Positions 8,829 through 17,330 of a stretch of 64,000 nt of DNA are shown piece by piece. The translations under genes and the position numbers were made by a program. Below the pieces are notes generated by a model. It made no database searches. It was not told the DNA's origin and saw nothing but the letters and a program-made list of their open reading frames with translations. The DNA comes from Streptomyces xinghaiensis S187 (lineage in GTDB: Bacteria > Actinomycetota > Actinomycetes > Streptomycetales > Streptomycetaceae), in NCBI RefSeq assembly GCF_000220705.2, contig NZ_CP023202.1:434001-498000 (forward strand), written 5' to 3'. Every line of letters starts with the position of its first letter. The stretch's first letter is position 1.

Positions 8829-9160
8829 GTGGGGGAACCTCCATGAGAAAGGCGCGCAGCCGAGGGAACGGCTCCCTGGCCGACGACATGGAGCCGTGAA
8901 GTTGCCACTGCACGCCAGGTGGTGGGAAACGTCCCGGACCGCGAGGTGGCCGCAGCTGCCCCCAGACTCCGACCACGGCCCAGAACACTCGCACGGTACA
9001 AGGGCGTTGGCCGCCCCACAACCCCGCGCCGAACTGGCCGGACTCCGGATCCCCGCCGTGGACGGCTCGGTTTCGCCGGGGCCGGATAGAACGATTCAGC
9101 GACTCCGGGGGCTCTGCCGCCCCCGGCCGGCCGCGCGGGAGGACACCGCTGCCGCGGAAA
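8829..9160. other. 332-nt intergenic region
   Basis: Upstream region of the CE15 gene. Apart from the palindrome at 8923 I see no gene, repeat or RNA; reading frames through it lack a ribosome site and typical codon bias. Confidence 0.6.
8923..8935. promoter_or_regulatory. possible LacI-type operator upstream of the CE15 gene
   Basis: TGGGAAACGTCCC, with GGGA/TCCC half-sites around AACG, lies about 95 nt before the esterase start. It resembles, with several mismatches, the CebR box TGGGAGCGCTCCCA that controls cellulolytic genes in Streptomyces. The match is partial and may be fortuitous. Confidence 0.3.
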
Positions 9161-9197
9161 GGCGCCGCCGCACCCGGTCATGAGGTGCGGCGGCGCC
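9161..9197. terminator. terminator hairpin of the acyl-CoA dehydrogenase/SDR operon
   Basis: Arms GGCGCCGCCGCACC (9161-9174) and GGTGCGGCGGCGCC (9184-9197) are perfect over 14 bp with a 9-nt loop, 50 nt past the SDR stop on the minus strand. Confidence 0.85.
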
Positions 9198-9246
9198 TCG
9201 CGGCGGTGCGTCCGGCCGGCCCGCGAGGGGCCGCGGCCGGTGCGCG

Positions 9247-10005
9247 CTAGCGCGGGGCCATGCGCAGGGCGCCGTCCATGCGGATCGTCTCGCCGTTGAG
9301 GTAGTCGTGGTCGATGATCGCCAGGGCGAGCTTGGCGTACTCCTCGGGGGCGGCGAGGCGCTGCGGGAACGGCACGCCGGCGGCGAGCCCGGCCCGGAAC
9401 TCCTCGGACACGGTGGCCAGCATGGGCGTCTCGACGATGCCCGGCGCGATGGTGCAGACGCGGATGCCGTACTGGGCGAGGTCACGGGCGGCCGGCAGGG
9501 TCAGCCCGACGATGCCGCCCTTGGAGGAGGCGTAGGCGGCCTGGCCGACCTGGCCCTCGTAGGCGGCGATGGAGGCGGTGTTGACGATGACGCCGCGCTG
9601 GCCGTTCTCGTCGGCGCCGGTCTGCGCGATGGCCTCGGAGGCGAGCGCGAGGACGTTGAAGGAGCCGATCAGGTTGACCTGCACGATCTTGGCGTAGAGG
9701 CCGAGGTCGTGCACGCCCTTCTTGCCCAGGATGCGCATGGACGGGCCGATGCCGGCGCAGTTGACGACGGTGCGCAGCGGGACGCCGGAGGACGCCGCCG
9801 CCGTGACGGCGGCCCGGACCTCGTCGCCGTCGGTGACATCGGTCGGCACATAGGTGATGCCCGCCGTCTCCGGGGCCTTCTCGATGCTCCCGGGGAGGTC
9901 GAGGGCGAAGACCTTCGCCCCCTGCTTCACCAGGGCGGCGGCGGTCGCCGCGCCCAGGCCGGAGGCCCCGCCGGTGACGATGGCGGCGGTGTTCTCGATA
10001 CGCAT
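9247..10005 (-). CDS. short-chain dehydrogenase, 3-hydroxyacyl-CoA dehydrogenase type
   Basis: 252 residues, classical SDR. The Rossmann motif TGGASGLG lies at about residues 11-18, followed by NCAG (cofactor/structural motif), the Ser of NTASIAAYEG and the catalytic YASSK near residue 158. Overall it resembles HSD10/type 2 3-hydroxyacyl-CoA dehydrogenases (VPTDVTD, the ILGKKGVHDL insert, GVIVNTASIAA), which use NAD to oxidise 3-hydroxyacyl-CoA in beta-oxidation or branched-chain acid breakdown. The ATG overlaps the acyl-CoA dehydrogenase stop as TAATG, so the two are translationally coupled. That pairing fits two steps of one acyl-CoA oxidation route; the hydratase is not in the window. Confidence 0.92.
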   Translation of the reverse strand: MRIENTAAIVTGGASGLGAATAAALVKQGAKVFALDLPGSIEKAPETAGITYVPTDVTDGDEVRAAVTAAASSGVPLRTVVNCAGIGPSMRILGKKGVHDLGLYAKIVQVNLIGSFNVLALASEAIAQTGADENGQRGVIVNTASIAAYEGQVGQAAYASSKGGIVGLTLPAARDLAQYGIRVCTIAPGIVETPMLATVSEEFRAGLAAGVPFPQRLAAPEEYAKLALAIIDHDYLNGETIRMDGALRMAPR

Positions 10006-11189
10006 TACTGCTGCTCCTTGTTCCGCACGGTGATGGTGCCGCGGCTGTCCTTCTTCAGCGCGCGGCTGATCACCATGCGCTGGATCTGATTGGTGCCCTC
10101 GAAGATCTGCATCACCTTGGCCTCCCGCATGTAGCGCTCCACGGGGAAGTCACGGGTGTAGCCGTAGCCGCCGAGCACCTGGACGGCGTCGGTGGTGACC
10201 TTCATGGCGTTGTCCGTAGCGACCATCTTCGCCACCGACGCCTCACGGCCGAACGGCAGCCCCAGGTCCTTCAGCCGGGCGGCGGCCAGCGTGACGGCGC
10301 GGGCGGCGTCGACGGCGGCGGCCATGTCGGCCAGGACGAAGGCCAGTCCCTGGTGCTCGATGATCGGCTTGCCGAAGGTCTCCCGCTCCTGGGCGTAGCG
10401 CAGGGCGTGGTCCAGCGCGCCCTGGGCGAGGCCGGTGGCCACGGCCGCGATGCCGAGCCGGCCGGAGTCGAGGCCGGCGAGGGCGATCGGCAGGCCCTGG
10501 CCCTCGGCTCCGATGCGGCGGTGCCGCGGGACCCGTACGCCGTCGAAGCGCATGGTCGCGGTGGCCGAGCCGGTCAGGCCCATCTTGCGCTCGGGCGGGT
10601 CGGCGGAGAGGCCGGGGGTGTCGGCCGGGACGAGGAAGCAGGAGATGCCGTGCGACCGGTCCTCGGAGGTGCGGGCCATGACCGTGTAGAAGTCGGCGTA
10701 GCCGCCGTGGGTGGTCCAGGCCTTGCTGCCGTTGAGCACGTAGTGGTCGCCGTCGCGGACGGCACGGGTGCGCATGGCCGCGGGGTCCGATCCGGCGTGC
10801 GGCTCGGAGAGGCAGTAGGCGCCGAGCGTCTCGCCGCCGAGCATCCCGGGGAGCCACTCCTCCTTCTGCTCGTCCGTGCCGTACGCGGCGAGGGCGAAGC
10901 AGGAGAGGGCGTGGACCGAGACGCCGACGCCGATGCTGGACCAGACCGCCCCGATCTCCTCCAGGACCTGCAGATAGACCTCGTAGGGCTGCTCGCCGCC
11001 CCCGAAGTCCTCGGGGTAGGGGAGGCCCAGCAGGCCGGCGCGGCCGAGGGTGCGGAAGACGTCGCGGGGGAACTTCTCGTTGGCCTCCCACTCGGCGGCG
11101 CGGGGGGCGAGTTCCTTCTCGGCGAGTTCACGGGTGAGACCGATGAGGTCGGCGGCCTCCCTTGTGGGGAGCGTTCGCGTTGCGGGCAT
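10005..11189 (-). CDS. acyl-CoA dehydrogenase
   Basis: 394 residues, the usual family length. FAD-dependent alpha,beta-dehydrogenation of acyl-CoA. Landmarks are the signature YCLSEPHAGSDPAAMRT (flavin contact), NGSKAWTTHGGYAD, the C-terminal QVLGGYGYTRDFPVERYMREAK and the catalytic-base region IFEGTNQIQRMVI containing the expected Glu. The chain is typical of short or branched-chain acyl-CoA dehydrogenases. First gene of a two-gene operon with the downstream SDR. A 16-bp palindrome lies 30 nt upstream of the start, positioned for repression; the TetR gene just upstream is an obvious but unproven candidate regulator. The acceptor would be the ETF encoded at 53-54.8 kb. Confidence 0.95.
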   Translation of the reverse strand: MPATRTLPTREAADLIGLTRELAEKELAPRAAEWEANEKFPRDVFRTLGRAGLLGLPYPEDFGGGEQPYEVYLQVLEEIGAVWSSIGVGVSVHALSCFALAAYGTDEQKEEWLPGMLGGETLGAYCLSEPHAGSDPAAMRTRAVRDGDHYVLNGSKAWTTHGGYADFYTVMARTSEDRSHGISCFLVPADTPGLSADPPERKMGLTGSATATMRFDGVRVPRHRRIGAEGQGLPIALAGLDSGRLGIAAVATGLAQGALDHALRYAQERETFGKPIIEHQGLAFVLADMAAAVDAARAVTLAAARLKDLGLPFGREASVAKMVATDNAMKVTTDAVQVLGGYGYTRDFPVERYMREAKVMQIFEGTNQIQRMVISRALKKDSRGTITVRNKEQQ

Positions 11190-11218
11190 GGTTGCCGTCC
11201 CTTGAGTGATACTGGAGC

Positions 11219-11234
11219 CGATACGAGAGTATCG
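11219..11234. promoter_or_regulatory. operator-like palindrome before the acyl-CoA dehydrogenase gene
   Basis: CGATACGAGAGTATCG is a perfect 6+4+6 palindrome, 30 nt upstream of the start at 11189; a further GATAC half-site precedes it at 11208. The shape is that of a TetR-family operator covering the promoter. Confidence 0.55.
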
Positions 11235-11350
11235 CTACCGGTACGGGCCCGGCCAGCGGGGAGCCTGCCCGCGGCCGGTGATCCGGCAGGCAGGGCAGGG
11301 AGGACCGGCCGGGGCCGGGCGCCGGGCCCGCCGGTCGGGAAGAAGCCGGG

Positions 11351-11923
11351 TCAGGAAGAGACGGCGTGCACGATGAGCGAGGCCAGTTCGGCGTACGCGT
11401 CGGCGTCACTCAGCCCGGTGTTCGCGGTGACCCCGCCCCGCTGGATCTCCTGCATCGTGGCCGCGACGACCTCGCCCACGAAGGCGGCGTGGACGTCGCG
11501 GAACGCTCCCGCGGCCACACCCTCCGTGATCAGCTGCCGTACCCGGGCGGACGCGTGGCGCGTATTGGCCTCGTAGACCTCGCGGGCGGGCGCGAACTCC
11601 GCCATGTCGTCGAGGAAGCGCCGGGAGAGCGGCCTGAGCTGCGCGGACACGGCGTTCAGATAGACCACCACGCGGTCCGCCGGGGCCGAGGTGTCGGCGA
11701 CCTGCTTCTCGACGGCCTCGGTCGCCGCCCGGAAGTAGTACTTCACCGCCTCCCGGACCAACTCTTGCTTGCTGCCCGCCAGTTGGTACAGCGTCGTCTT
11801 GGAGCAGCGCAGCCGCACGGCCAGGTCGTCGAGGGTGAAGGAGGCGAAGCCCTCGGCCGCCACCAGCGCGACCAGACGCCGGAGCAGATCGCTCTGGCGG
11901 GCGGTGCGGCGGGCGGACGGCAT
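11351..11923 (-). CDS. TetR-family transcriptional regulator
   Basis: 190 residues. The N-terminal helix-turn-helix reads LVALVAAEGFASFTLDDLAVRLRCSKTTLYQLAGSKQ in separate blocks, with recognition helix CSKTTLYQL; the remainder is an all-helical ligand domain with no assigned effector. The ATG at 11923 is chosen because a TACGCT -10 box lies 6 nt before it (leaderless mRNA) and the longer reading frame upstream has no ribosome site. It is divergent from the MHS transporter with a 17-bp palindrome in between, so transporter repression is the simplest guess; it also lies beside the acyl-CoA dehydrogenase operon. Confidence 0.92.
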   Translation of the reverse strand: MPSARRTARQSDLLRRLVALVAAEGFASFTLDDLAVRLRCSKTTLYQLAGSKQELVREAVKYYFRAATEAVEKQVADTSAPADRVVVYLNAVSAQLRPLSRRFLDDMAEFAPAREVYEANTRHASARVRQLITEGVAAGAFRDVHAAFVGEVVAATMQEIQRGGVTANTGLSDADAYAELASLIVHAVSS

Positions 11924-11929
11924 GGCGTC

Positions 11930-11935
11930 AGCGTA
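11930..11935 (-). promoter_or_regulatory. -10 box of leaderless tetR mRNA
   Basis: TACGCT on the minus strand, 6 nt before the ATG at 11923. Confidence 0.5.
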
Positions 11936-11996
11936 TCCGGTGCCTCCGGCGGCCGTCCGAGGGCATGGGTGTCGCGCGCACCCCTGGCCGCCGAAG

Positions 11997-12013
11997 TGTG
12001 GTGTCCCACCACA
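11997..12013. promoter_or_regulatory. 17-bp palindrome between tetR and the MHS transporter
   Basis: TGTGGTGTCCCACCACA: 7-bp perfect arms around TCC, midway between the divergent starts at 11923 and 12088. Likely operator for the adjacent TetR protein. Confidence 0.6.
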
Positions 12014-12087
12014 TGGGCCGGTGATCTGCGCGTTCCTACGGTGTGGCGACACGATCGTCCCCGAACCGCCCCCGGAAGTGGTGACCC

Positions 12088-13488
12088 ATGGCTGCTACGG
12101 CACCCGCCCCACCGAACTCCAGCTCGCTCAAGCGCGTCGTCGCCGCGAGCCTCATCGGCACCACCATCGAGTGGTACGACTTCTTCCTCTACGGTGCCGC
12201 CGCGGCGCTCGTCTTCAACCAGCTCTTCTTCCCCGGCTCCGACCCGCTCGTCGGCACCCTGCTGGCCTTCGTCACCTACGCCGTGGGCTTCGCCGCCCGC
12301 CCCATCGGCGCCCTGGTGTTCGGCCACTACGGCGACAAGCTGGGGCGCAAGAAGCTGCTGGTGCTGAGCCTGCTGCTGATGGGCGGCGCGACCTTCGCCA
12401 TCGGCCTGCTGCCCACCCACGCCACCATCGGCACGGCCGCCCCGGTGCTGCTGACCGTGCTGCGGCTGGTCCAGGGCTTCGCCCTGGGCGGCGAGTGGGG
12501 CGGCGCGGTCCTGCTGGTCTCCGAGCACGGTGACGCGAAGCGGCGCGGCTTCTGGGCGTCCTGGCCGCAGACGGGAGCACCCGCCGGGCAGCTGCTCGCG
12601 ACCGGTGTGCTCGCCCTGCTGACGGGTCTGCTGTCGGACGCCGCCTTCGTGTCCTGGGGCTGGCGCGTCCCGTTCCTGCTCTCCGGCGTCCTCGTGGTGA
12701 TCGGGCTGTGGGTCCGGCTGGCCGTCGACGAGTCCCCCGTCTTCCGGCAGGCGCTGGAGCGGGCCGAAACCCGCAAGGCCGCCGAGAAGCCGGTCGCCGA
12801 GAGGATGCCGCTGATCGCCGTGCTGCGCCATCACTGGCGGGACGTGCTGATCGCGATGGGCTCCCGGATGGCCGAGAACATCAGCTACTACGTCATCACA
12901 GCCTTCATCCTGGTCTACGCGACCTCCGAGGTGGAGCTGAGCAAGCAGACGGCGCTCAACGCCGTACTGCTCGCCTCGGCCGTGCACTTCGCCACGATCC
13001 CCGTCTGGGGCGCCCTGTCGGACCGCTTCGGCCGCCGGCCCGTGTACCTGCTGGGCGCCGCGGGCGTGGGCCTCTGGGTCTTCCCGTTCTTCGCGCTGAT
13101 CGACACCGGGAGCTTCGCCGGCCTGTTGCTCGCGGTCACGGTGGGGCTGGTCTTCCACGGTGCGATGTACGCCCCGCAGGCGGCGTTCTTCGCCGAGATG
13201 TTCGCGACCCGGATGCGCTACTCCGGCGCCTCCATCGGCGCGCAGTTCTCGTCGGTGCTGGCGGGCGCCCCGGCGCCACTGATCGCCACGGCGCTCCTCA
13301 ACGACTACGGCAGCTCGACGCCCATCGCGCTCTACGTGATCGCCGCCGCGCTGATCACGCTGCTGGCGGTCTGGATCGCCAAGGAGACCCGTCACCGCGA
13401 CCTGACGGAGCTCGACCCGGAGGGCGACACCCCCGTGGAGCCGGCGGGTGCCGCCGCGGCGTCCGGGGCGGCGGCCCGCACGGCCTGA
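12088..13488 (+). CDS. MFS transporter of the metabolite:H+ symporter (MHS) family
   Basis: 466 residues and about 12 membrane segments. The N-terminus has the MHS signature GTTIEWYDFFLYG, followed by the loop 2-3 motif GHYGDKLGRKK, RLVQGFALGGEWGGA and the repeat motif SDRFGRRP in the second half. Relatives carry proline/betaine, shikimate, dicarboxylates or aromatic acids with protons; the substrate is not predictable here. Neighbours (3-hydroxybutyrate dehydrogenase-like SDR, acyl-CoA enzymes) make a small organic acid plausible. Divergent from tetR with a shared palindrome. The Ala-rich C-terminal tail is cytoplasmic. Confidence 0.92.
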   Translation: MAATAPAPPNSSSLKRVVAASLIGTTIEWYDFFLYGAAAALVFNQLFFPGSDPLVGTLLAFVTYAVGFAARPIGALVFGHYGDKLGRKKLLVLSLLLMGGATFAIGLLPTHATIGTAAPVLLTVLRLVQGFALGGEWGGAVLLVSEHGDAKRRGFWASWPQTGAPAGQLLATGVLALLTGLLSDAAFVSWGWRVPFLLSGVLVVIGLWVRLAVDESPVFRQALERAETRKAAEKPVAERMPLIAVLRHHWRDVLIAMGSRMAENISYYVITAFILVYATSEVELSKQTALNAVLLASAVHFATIPVWGALSDRFGRRPVYLLGAAGVGLWVFPFFALIDTGSFAGLLLAVTVGLVFHGAMYAPQAAFFAEMFATRMRYSGASIGAQFSSVLAGAPAPLIATALLNDYGSSTPIALYVIAAALITLLAVWIAKETRHRDLTELDPEGDTPVEPAGAAAASGAAARTA

Positions 13489-13521
13489 CCGGCGGCGCGG
13501 CGCGCACGACGGCGTGAGACG

Positions 13522-13559
13522 GCGCCTCCGCACCCCTGGGACGGGGGGTGCGGAGGCGC
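13522..13559. terminator. terminator hairpin between convergent genes
   Basis: GCGCCTCCGCACCCC (13522-13536) and GGGGTGCGGAGGCGC (13545-13559) are perfect 15-bp arms with an 8-nt loop, between the MHS transporter and the pucR-type gene. Confidence 0.88.
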
Positions 13560-13588
13560 TTCCCCGTCCCGGTGCCCTCCGCGGCGGC

Positions 13589-13638
13589 GCACCGGGGCAT
13601 CGGGGCACCGCGCACCGGGGCATCGGGGCATCGGGGCA
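13589..13638. repeat. short imperfect tandem repeat
   Basis: A 19-bp unit GCACCGGGGCATCGGGGCA occurs at 13589-13607 and 13612-13630 (period 23), followed by extra CATCGGGG units. It is noncoding, just past the pucR-type stop. Slippage of a G-rich stretch is the simplest explanation. Confidence 0.75.
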
Positions 13639-13649
13639 TGACCGCGGTG

Positions 13650-15623
13650 TCACCCGTCGATCGCCCCGGCCAGCCGGTGCAGGCGCAGGGCGAGCTGCAC
13701 CTCCAGTGCGCCGGACGGGGAGTGCCAGCCGGCGCCCAGGAGCCGTCCGACGCGCTCCAGCCGCTGCGCGACGGTGTTCACGTGGACGTGCAGCTCGTCC
13801 TTGGTGCGGGCCGGGCTCATGCCGCAGGCGAAGTACGCCTCCATGGTGCGCACCAGTTCGGTGCCACGCCTTGCGTCGTAGTCGGTGACCGGTCCGATCG
13901 TGCGGCGGACGAAGGACGCGACGTCCCGGGAGTCGGCCAGCAGCAGTCCGAGGAACCCGAAGTCCTCGGCGGTGGCCCCCTGACCGGCCCGCCCCAGCAG
14001 GAGCAGCGCCTCCAGGCAGCGCCGGGCCTCGGCGTACGCGGTGGCGACGGCGCCCGGACGCGCCACGGGCGCCGGTACGGGCGCGGACGCGCCGACGGTG
14101 ACGGTGCCCCGCACGGCGGTGCCGAGCTGCCTGGCGGTCTGCCGGGCGGTCTCGGCGGCGCTCTCCTCCGGTCCGGCCGGGAGCAGCAGCACCGTGCCGC
14201 CGTCGCGGGCGGCGGCCAGGCCGTGCCGGGTCGCCGCGAGGTGCGAGGCCGCCGACCAGAGGCGCTGCCGGTCGGCGGTCCGCCGTGCGGCCGCGCCGGC
14301 GCCTGCTGCCCCGCCGGCCCTGTCGCCTGCCGACTCGCCGGTCCCGCCGCCGGGCCCGCCGTCGCTCTCGACGCGGGCCGCGAGCACGACATGCGGAGCG
14401 TCGAGGTCGGCCGTCAGCCGGGCCGCACGCTCGCGCAGCAGGCTCGGATCGCGGTCCGGGGCGTCCAGCAGGTCGTCCAGGAGTTCGCCCCGTACCCGCT
14501 GCTCGGCCTCGCCCGCCGAGCGGCGCGCGATCAGCAGCAGCGAGGTGACCATGGCGGCGCGCTCCAGCGTGCGCTGGTCGACGGGGTCGAGCTCCGGGTG
14601 CCCGTGCAGGACGAGGGCGCCGAAGAGCTCCCCGCCCGCGGAGACGGCGGCCACCCAGTCGTCGCCGTGCCGCACGGCGCGCCCGGCGGCGCGGGAACGC
14701 TCCACGACCGGGTCCGTCGAGGCGCCGGCCTCGGTGAACTCCACGGCCCCGGACAGCACTTCGGCCACAGCGTCCGCGACGTCGCGCACCCCGCCGCCCC
14801 GGAGCACCAGCTCGGTCAGCCGGTCGTGGACCTCCGAGGCGCGCTCGATGACGGCACTGCGGTCGCGGATGATGCCGTGGGCCGTCTCCAGCTCGGCGAG
14901 CGCGGAGCGCGTCTCGGACAGCAGGTTCGCGGAGTCGATGGCGACGGCGGCGTGGGCGGCGAAGGAGGCGAGCAGGGCGATCTGCTGGCGTTCGAAGACC
15001 CGGGCCCGCCGGTCCGCGGCGAACAGCACCCCGATCACGCTGCTGCCGGTCATCAGCGGGACGCCGAGGATCGCCACCAGGCCCTCGTCGCGTACGCCCG
15101 AGTCGATCGCCCGGGTGTGCTCGAAACGGGGGTCGTCGAAGTAGCTGTCGGTGACGTACGGGCGCGCGGTCTGCGCGACGAGCCCGCCCAGCCCCTCCCC
15201 CATGCCGAGCCGGAGCTGCTGGAAGCGGGCGGACACCGAACCGTCGGTGACCCGCATGTAAGTGTCGCCGGCCTCCGGGTCGTTCAGCGTCATATAGGCG
15301 CACTCGGTGCCCAGCAGCGACCGGGCGCGCTGCACGATGGCCTGCAGCACGGCGTCCAGGTCGCGGAGGCCGGCCAGGTCGTGCGCGGTTTCGAAGAGGG
15401 CGGACAGTTCCGCCTCGCGCCGCCGGCGCCCCTCCAGCTCGGTCCGCACCCGCAGGGCGAGCAGCTTGCCGCGCTCCAGGGCGGCCAGCTCCTCCGGTCC
15501 GGCCCCGTCCGCGCGGGCGCGCTGCAGCGGCTGCTCGTACTCCTCGACGGGCGCGCCGCGGGACAGCAGCTCCAGATAGGGGGCTTCGGCGGCCCCGGCG
15601 GGACGGGGCGGGGATCCGGGCAT
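13650..15623 (-). CDS. GAF-domain PucR-family transcriptional regulator
   Basis: 657 residues. An N-terminal helical region leads into a GAF domain at about 80-240 (ELSALFETAHDLAGLRDLDAVLQ... in family-typical spacing, VAILGVPLM, VIGVLFAADRRARVF). A coiled segment follows, then a long central region and, at the C-terminus, a PucR helix-turn-helix: GMSPARTKDELHVHVNTVAQRLERV. The architecture matches regulators found next to 3-hydroxybutyrate or aromatic catabolic genes; here the SDR immediately upstream in the same orientation is the likely target. The ATG at 15623 is the only good start after the SDR. The GAF ligand is unknown. Confidence 0.9.
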   Translation of the reverse strand: MPGSPPRPAGAAEAPYLELLSRGAPVEEYEQPLQRARADGAGPEELAALERGKLLALRVRTELEGRRRREAELSALFETAHDLAGLRDLDAVLQAIVQRARSLLGTECAYMTLNDPEAGDTYMRVTDGSVSARFQQLRLGMGEGLGGLVAQTARPYVTDSYFDDPRFEHTRAIDSGVRDEGLVAILGVPLMTGSSVIGVLFAADRRARVFERQQIALLASFAAHAAVAIDSANLLSETRSALAELETAHGIIRDRSAVIERASEVHDRLTELVLRGGGVRDVADAVAEVLSGAVEFTEAGASTDPVVERSRAAGRAVRHGDDWVAAVSAGGELFGALVLHGHPELDPVDQRTLERAAMVTSLLLIARRSAGEAEQRVRGELLDDLLDAPDRDPSLLRERAARLTADLDAPHVVLAARVESDGGPGGGTGESAGDRAGGAAGAGAAARRTADRQRLWSAASHLAATRHGLAAARDGGTVLLLPAGPEESAAETARQTARQLGTAVRGTVTVGASAPVPAPVARPGAVATAYAEARRCLEALLLLGRAGQGATAEDFGFLGLLLADSRDVASFVRRTIGPVTDYDARRGTELVRTMEAYFACGMSPARTKDELHVHVNTVAQRLERVGRLLGAGWHSPSGALEVQLALRLHRLAGAIDG

Positions 15624-15772
15624 GGACCCAGGGATACCCGGGGCGGGTCCCCGCGCGCCAGCCCGGTGCGCCGCCGGCCCGCGGGCCGGAGCGGCCGGGA
15701 AGGGGGGAGGGACCGGGCGTGGCCGGCGGCACAGCGGCTCGCCGTCTCCGCCGCCGCCCGCTCCGGTGGGGG

Positions 15773-16618
15773 TCAGTGCGCGGTCCATCCGCCGTCGAGG
15801 GGGAGGGACGCGCCGGTGATGAAGGATGCCTGCGGGCTGCACAGATAGGCCACGGCCTCGGCGACCTCCGCCGGCTCGACCAGCCGCTTGAGGGCCGAGT
15901 CGGCGAGCAGGATGTCGCTGACCACGCGCTCGGCGGGGATCCCGTGGGCGGCGGCCTGGTCGGCGATCTGCCGCTCGACGAGCGGGGTGCGGACGTAGCC
16001 GGGGCTGACACAGTTGGACGTCACGCCGTGCGCGGCGCCTTCGAGCGCGGCCACCTTGGAGAGCCCTTCGAGGCCGTGCTTGGCGGTCACGTACGCCGAT
16101 TTGAAGCGGGACGCGCGCAGGCCGTGCACCGAGGAGATGTTGACCACCCGGCCCCACCCCTGCCCGTACATGTGCGGCAGTGCCCCGCGGATCAGGCGGA
16201 AGGGGGCCTCCAGCATCACCGTGAGGACGGTGGAGAACACCTCGGGCGGGAACTCCTCGATGGGGCGGACCAGTTGCAGCCCGGCGTTGTTGACCAGCAC
16301 ATCGGTGCCGGCGGCCGCGCGTTCCGCCGCGTCGAGATCGGTGAGGTCGAGGACCCGCGGCTCCACGGTGCCGGGCAGTCCTCCGGCCCGGGCACCGAGC
16401 TCCTCCAGGCCGGCGGCGTCCCGGTCCACGGCTCGGACCCCGGCCCCGGCCGCCGCCAGCCGCAGGGCGCACGCGCGGCCGATGCCGCCGGCCGCGCCGG
16501 TGACGAGGGCGGTGCGGCCGGTGAGGTCGATGTCGACGGAGAGCCGCGCGGGGGCGGTCGCGGGGGCGGTCGCGGGCGCGGGGACGGCGGCGAGGCCCGC
16601 CGCGGGGGGCACGGTCAT
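15773..16618 (-). CDS. 3-hydroxybutyrate dehydrogenase-like SDR
   Basis: 281 residues with a 30-residue Ala/Pro-rich N-terminal extension, then a classical SDR: TGAAGGIGRA, VNNAG, the Ser of NISSVHG, YVTAKHG with the catalytic Tyr/Lys, and NCVSPGYVRTPLVERQI. The tail FITGASLPLDGGWTAH and the VHGLRAS segment are typical of D-3-hydroxybutyrate dehydrogenases, which interconvert 3-hydroxybutyrate and acetoacetate with NAD. The ATG at 16618 lies 7 nt after TAAGGT, supporting a leaderless start. It is followed by the PucR-type regulator and lies near an organic-acid-type transporter, so the cluster may serve 3-hydroxybutyrate use. Confidence 0.85.
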   Translation of the reverse strand: MTVPPAAGLAAVPAPATAPATAPARLSVDIDLTGRTALVTGAAGGIGRACALRLAAAGAGVRAVDRDAAGLEELGARAGGLPGTVEPRVLDLTDLDAAERAAAGTDVLVNNAGLQLVRPIEEFPPEVFSTVLTVMLEAPFRLIRGALPHMYGQGWGRVVNISSVHGLRASRFKSAYVTAKHGLEGLSKVAALEGAAHGVTSNCVSPGYVRTPLVERQIADQAAAHGIPAERVVSDILLADSALKRLVEPAEVAEAVAYLCSPQASFITGASLPLDGGWTAH

Positions 16619-16625
16619 GCCGGGC

Positions 16626-16631
16626 ACCTTA
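16626..16631 (-). promoter_or_regulatory. -10 box of leaderless SDR mRNA
   Basis: TAAGGT on the minus strand, 7 nt before the ATG at 16618. Confidence 0.5.
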
Positions 16632-16674
16632 GGCAGGACGGGCCGCGCGCACCGATGTGGCCCGGACCCACACT

Positions 16675-17154
16675 TCAGACGCCGGTCATGGGGTCGAACC
16701 ACGCCGGGCCGTCGCCGAGGGCCTGCTTGATCCGGCTCACGGCGAAGTCCTCCAGGTCCGGCAGGGCGTCCACCGGGAACCAGCCGACCTCCAGCGACTC
16801 GTCGTCGTTGACCCGGGCCTCGCCGCCCGTGGCGCGGCAGCGGAAGGAGGTGTCCACGAACTGGCACAGGTCACCGTTCGGGTAGCGCACCGGTTCGAGC
16901 GTCTGCACCAGCACCAGCCGCTCCGGCACGCACCGGACCGCGGTCTCCTCGTACACCTCGCGCACCGCCGTCCGCGCGGGCTGCTCTCCCGGCTCGATGA
17001 TCCCGCCGATGATGGACCAGCGCCCGGTGTCGGCACGCCGGACGAGCAGCACGCGCCGCGCGTCGTCGAACACGATGGCGCTGACGCCGGGGAGGAAGAG
17101 CAGCTGCTGTCCTGCCGTGGCCCGCAGGTCGCGGATGAAGTCGGGTGTGGGCAT
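16675..17154 (-). CDS. NUDIX hydrolase
   Basis: 159 residues. The Nudix box is complete: GGIIEPGEQPARTAVREVYEET, here given as GGIIEPGEQ plus REVYEE, at about residues 49-71. Nudix enzymes hydrolyse nucleoside diphosphates linked to other groups; substrate is not predictable. An ATG at 17154 sits 6 nt behind TAGGCT. Small single-gene unit convergent with nothing, tail-to-head with the SDR gene. Confidence 0.92.
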   Translation of the reverse strand: MPTPDFIRDLRATAGQQLLFLPGVSAIVFDDARRVLLVRRADTGRWSIIGGIIEPGEQPARTAVREVYEETAVRCVPERLVLVQTLEPVRYPNGDLCQFVDTSFRCRATGGEARVNDDESLEVGWFPVDALPDLEDFAVSRIKQALGDGPAWFDPMTGV

Positions 17155-17160
17155 GGGGCG

Positions 17161-17166
17161 AGCCTA
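17161..17166 (-). promoter_or_regulatory. -10 box of leaderless NUDIX mRNA
   Basis: TAGGCT on the minus strand, 6 nt before the ATG at 17154. Confidence 0.5.
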
Positions 17167-17330
17167 AGGGGCGTCCCGGCCGGGGCTTTGCCGGTGGCAC
17201 ATGTCCGGACGCCGTTCCCGCCGGACACCTCCACACCCGGCCACCGCAGCCGTTACGGTGTGGCGCACCTTGAGCCCGCGCGCGGCCCCGTGCCGTGAAC
17301 GGTGCCCGTTCGAGCTGGGGGGTCGACGGG

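Noticed and set aside
13589..13638. Possible CRISPR-like repeats
   Set aside because: Only two 19-bp copies with a 4-nt gap and slippage-type CATCGGGG units; no spacers.
11743..16011. 1422-codon frame across several genes
   Set aside because: Arg/Ala/Pro-rich antisense or out-of-frame shadow of the TetR, MFS and PucR genes, typical of high-GC DNA.
13650..17166. Calling 13.6-17.2 kb a single 3-hydroxybutyrate operon
   Set aside because: The NUDIX and SDR genes have their own -10 boxes; only the SDR and regulator are plausibly linked.
17270..17295. Earlier starts of the O-antigen-ligase-like gene
   Set aside because: GTG 17295 has no ribosome site and TTG 17270 is out of frame; ATG 17331 has a G-rich site.
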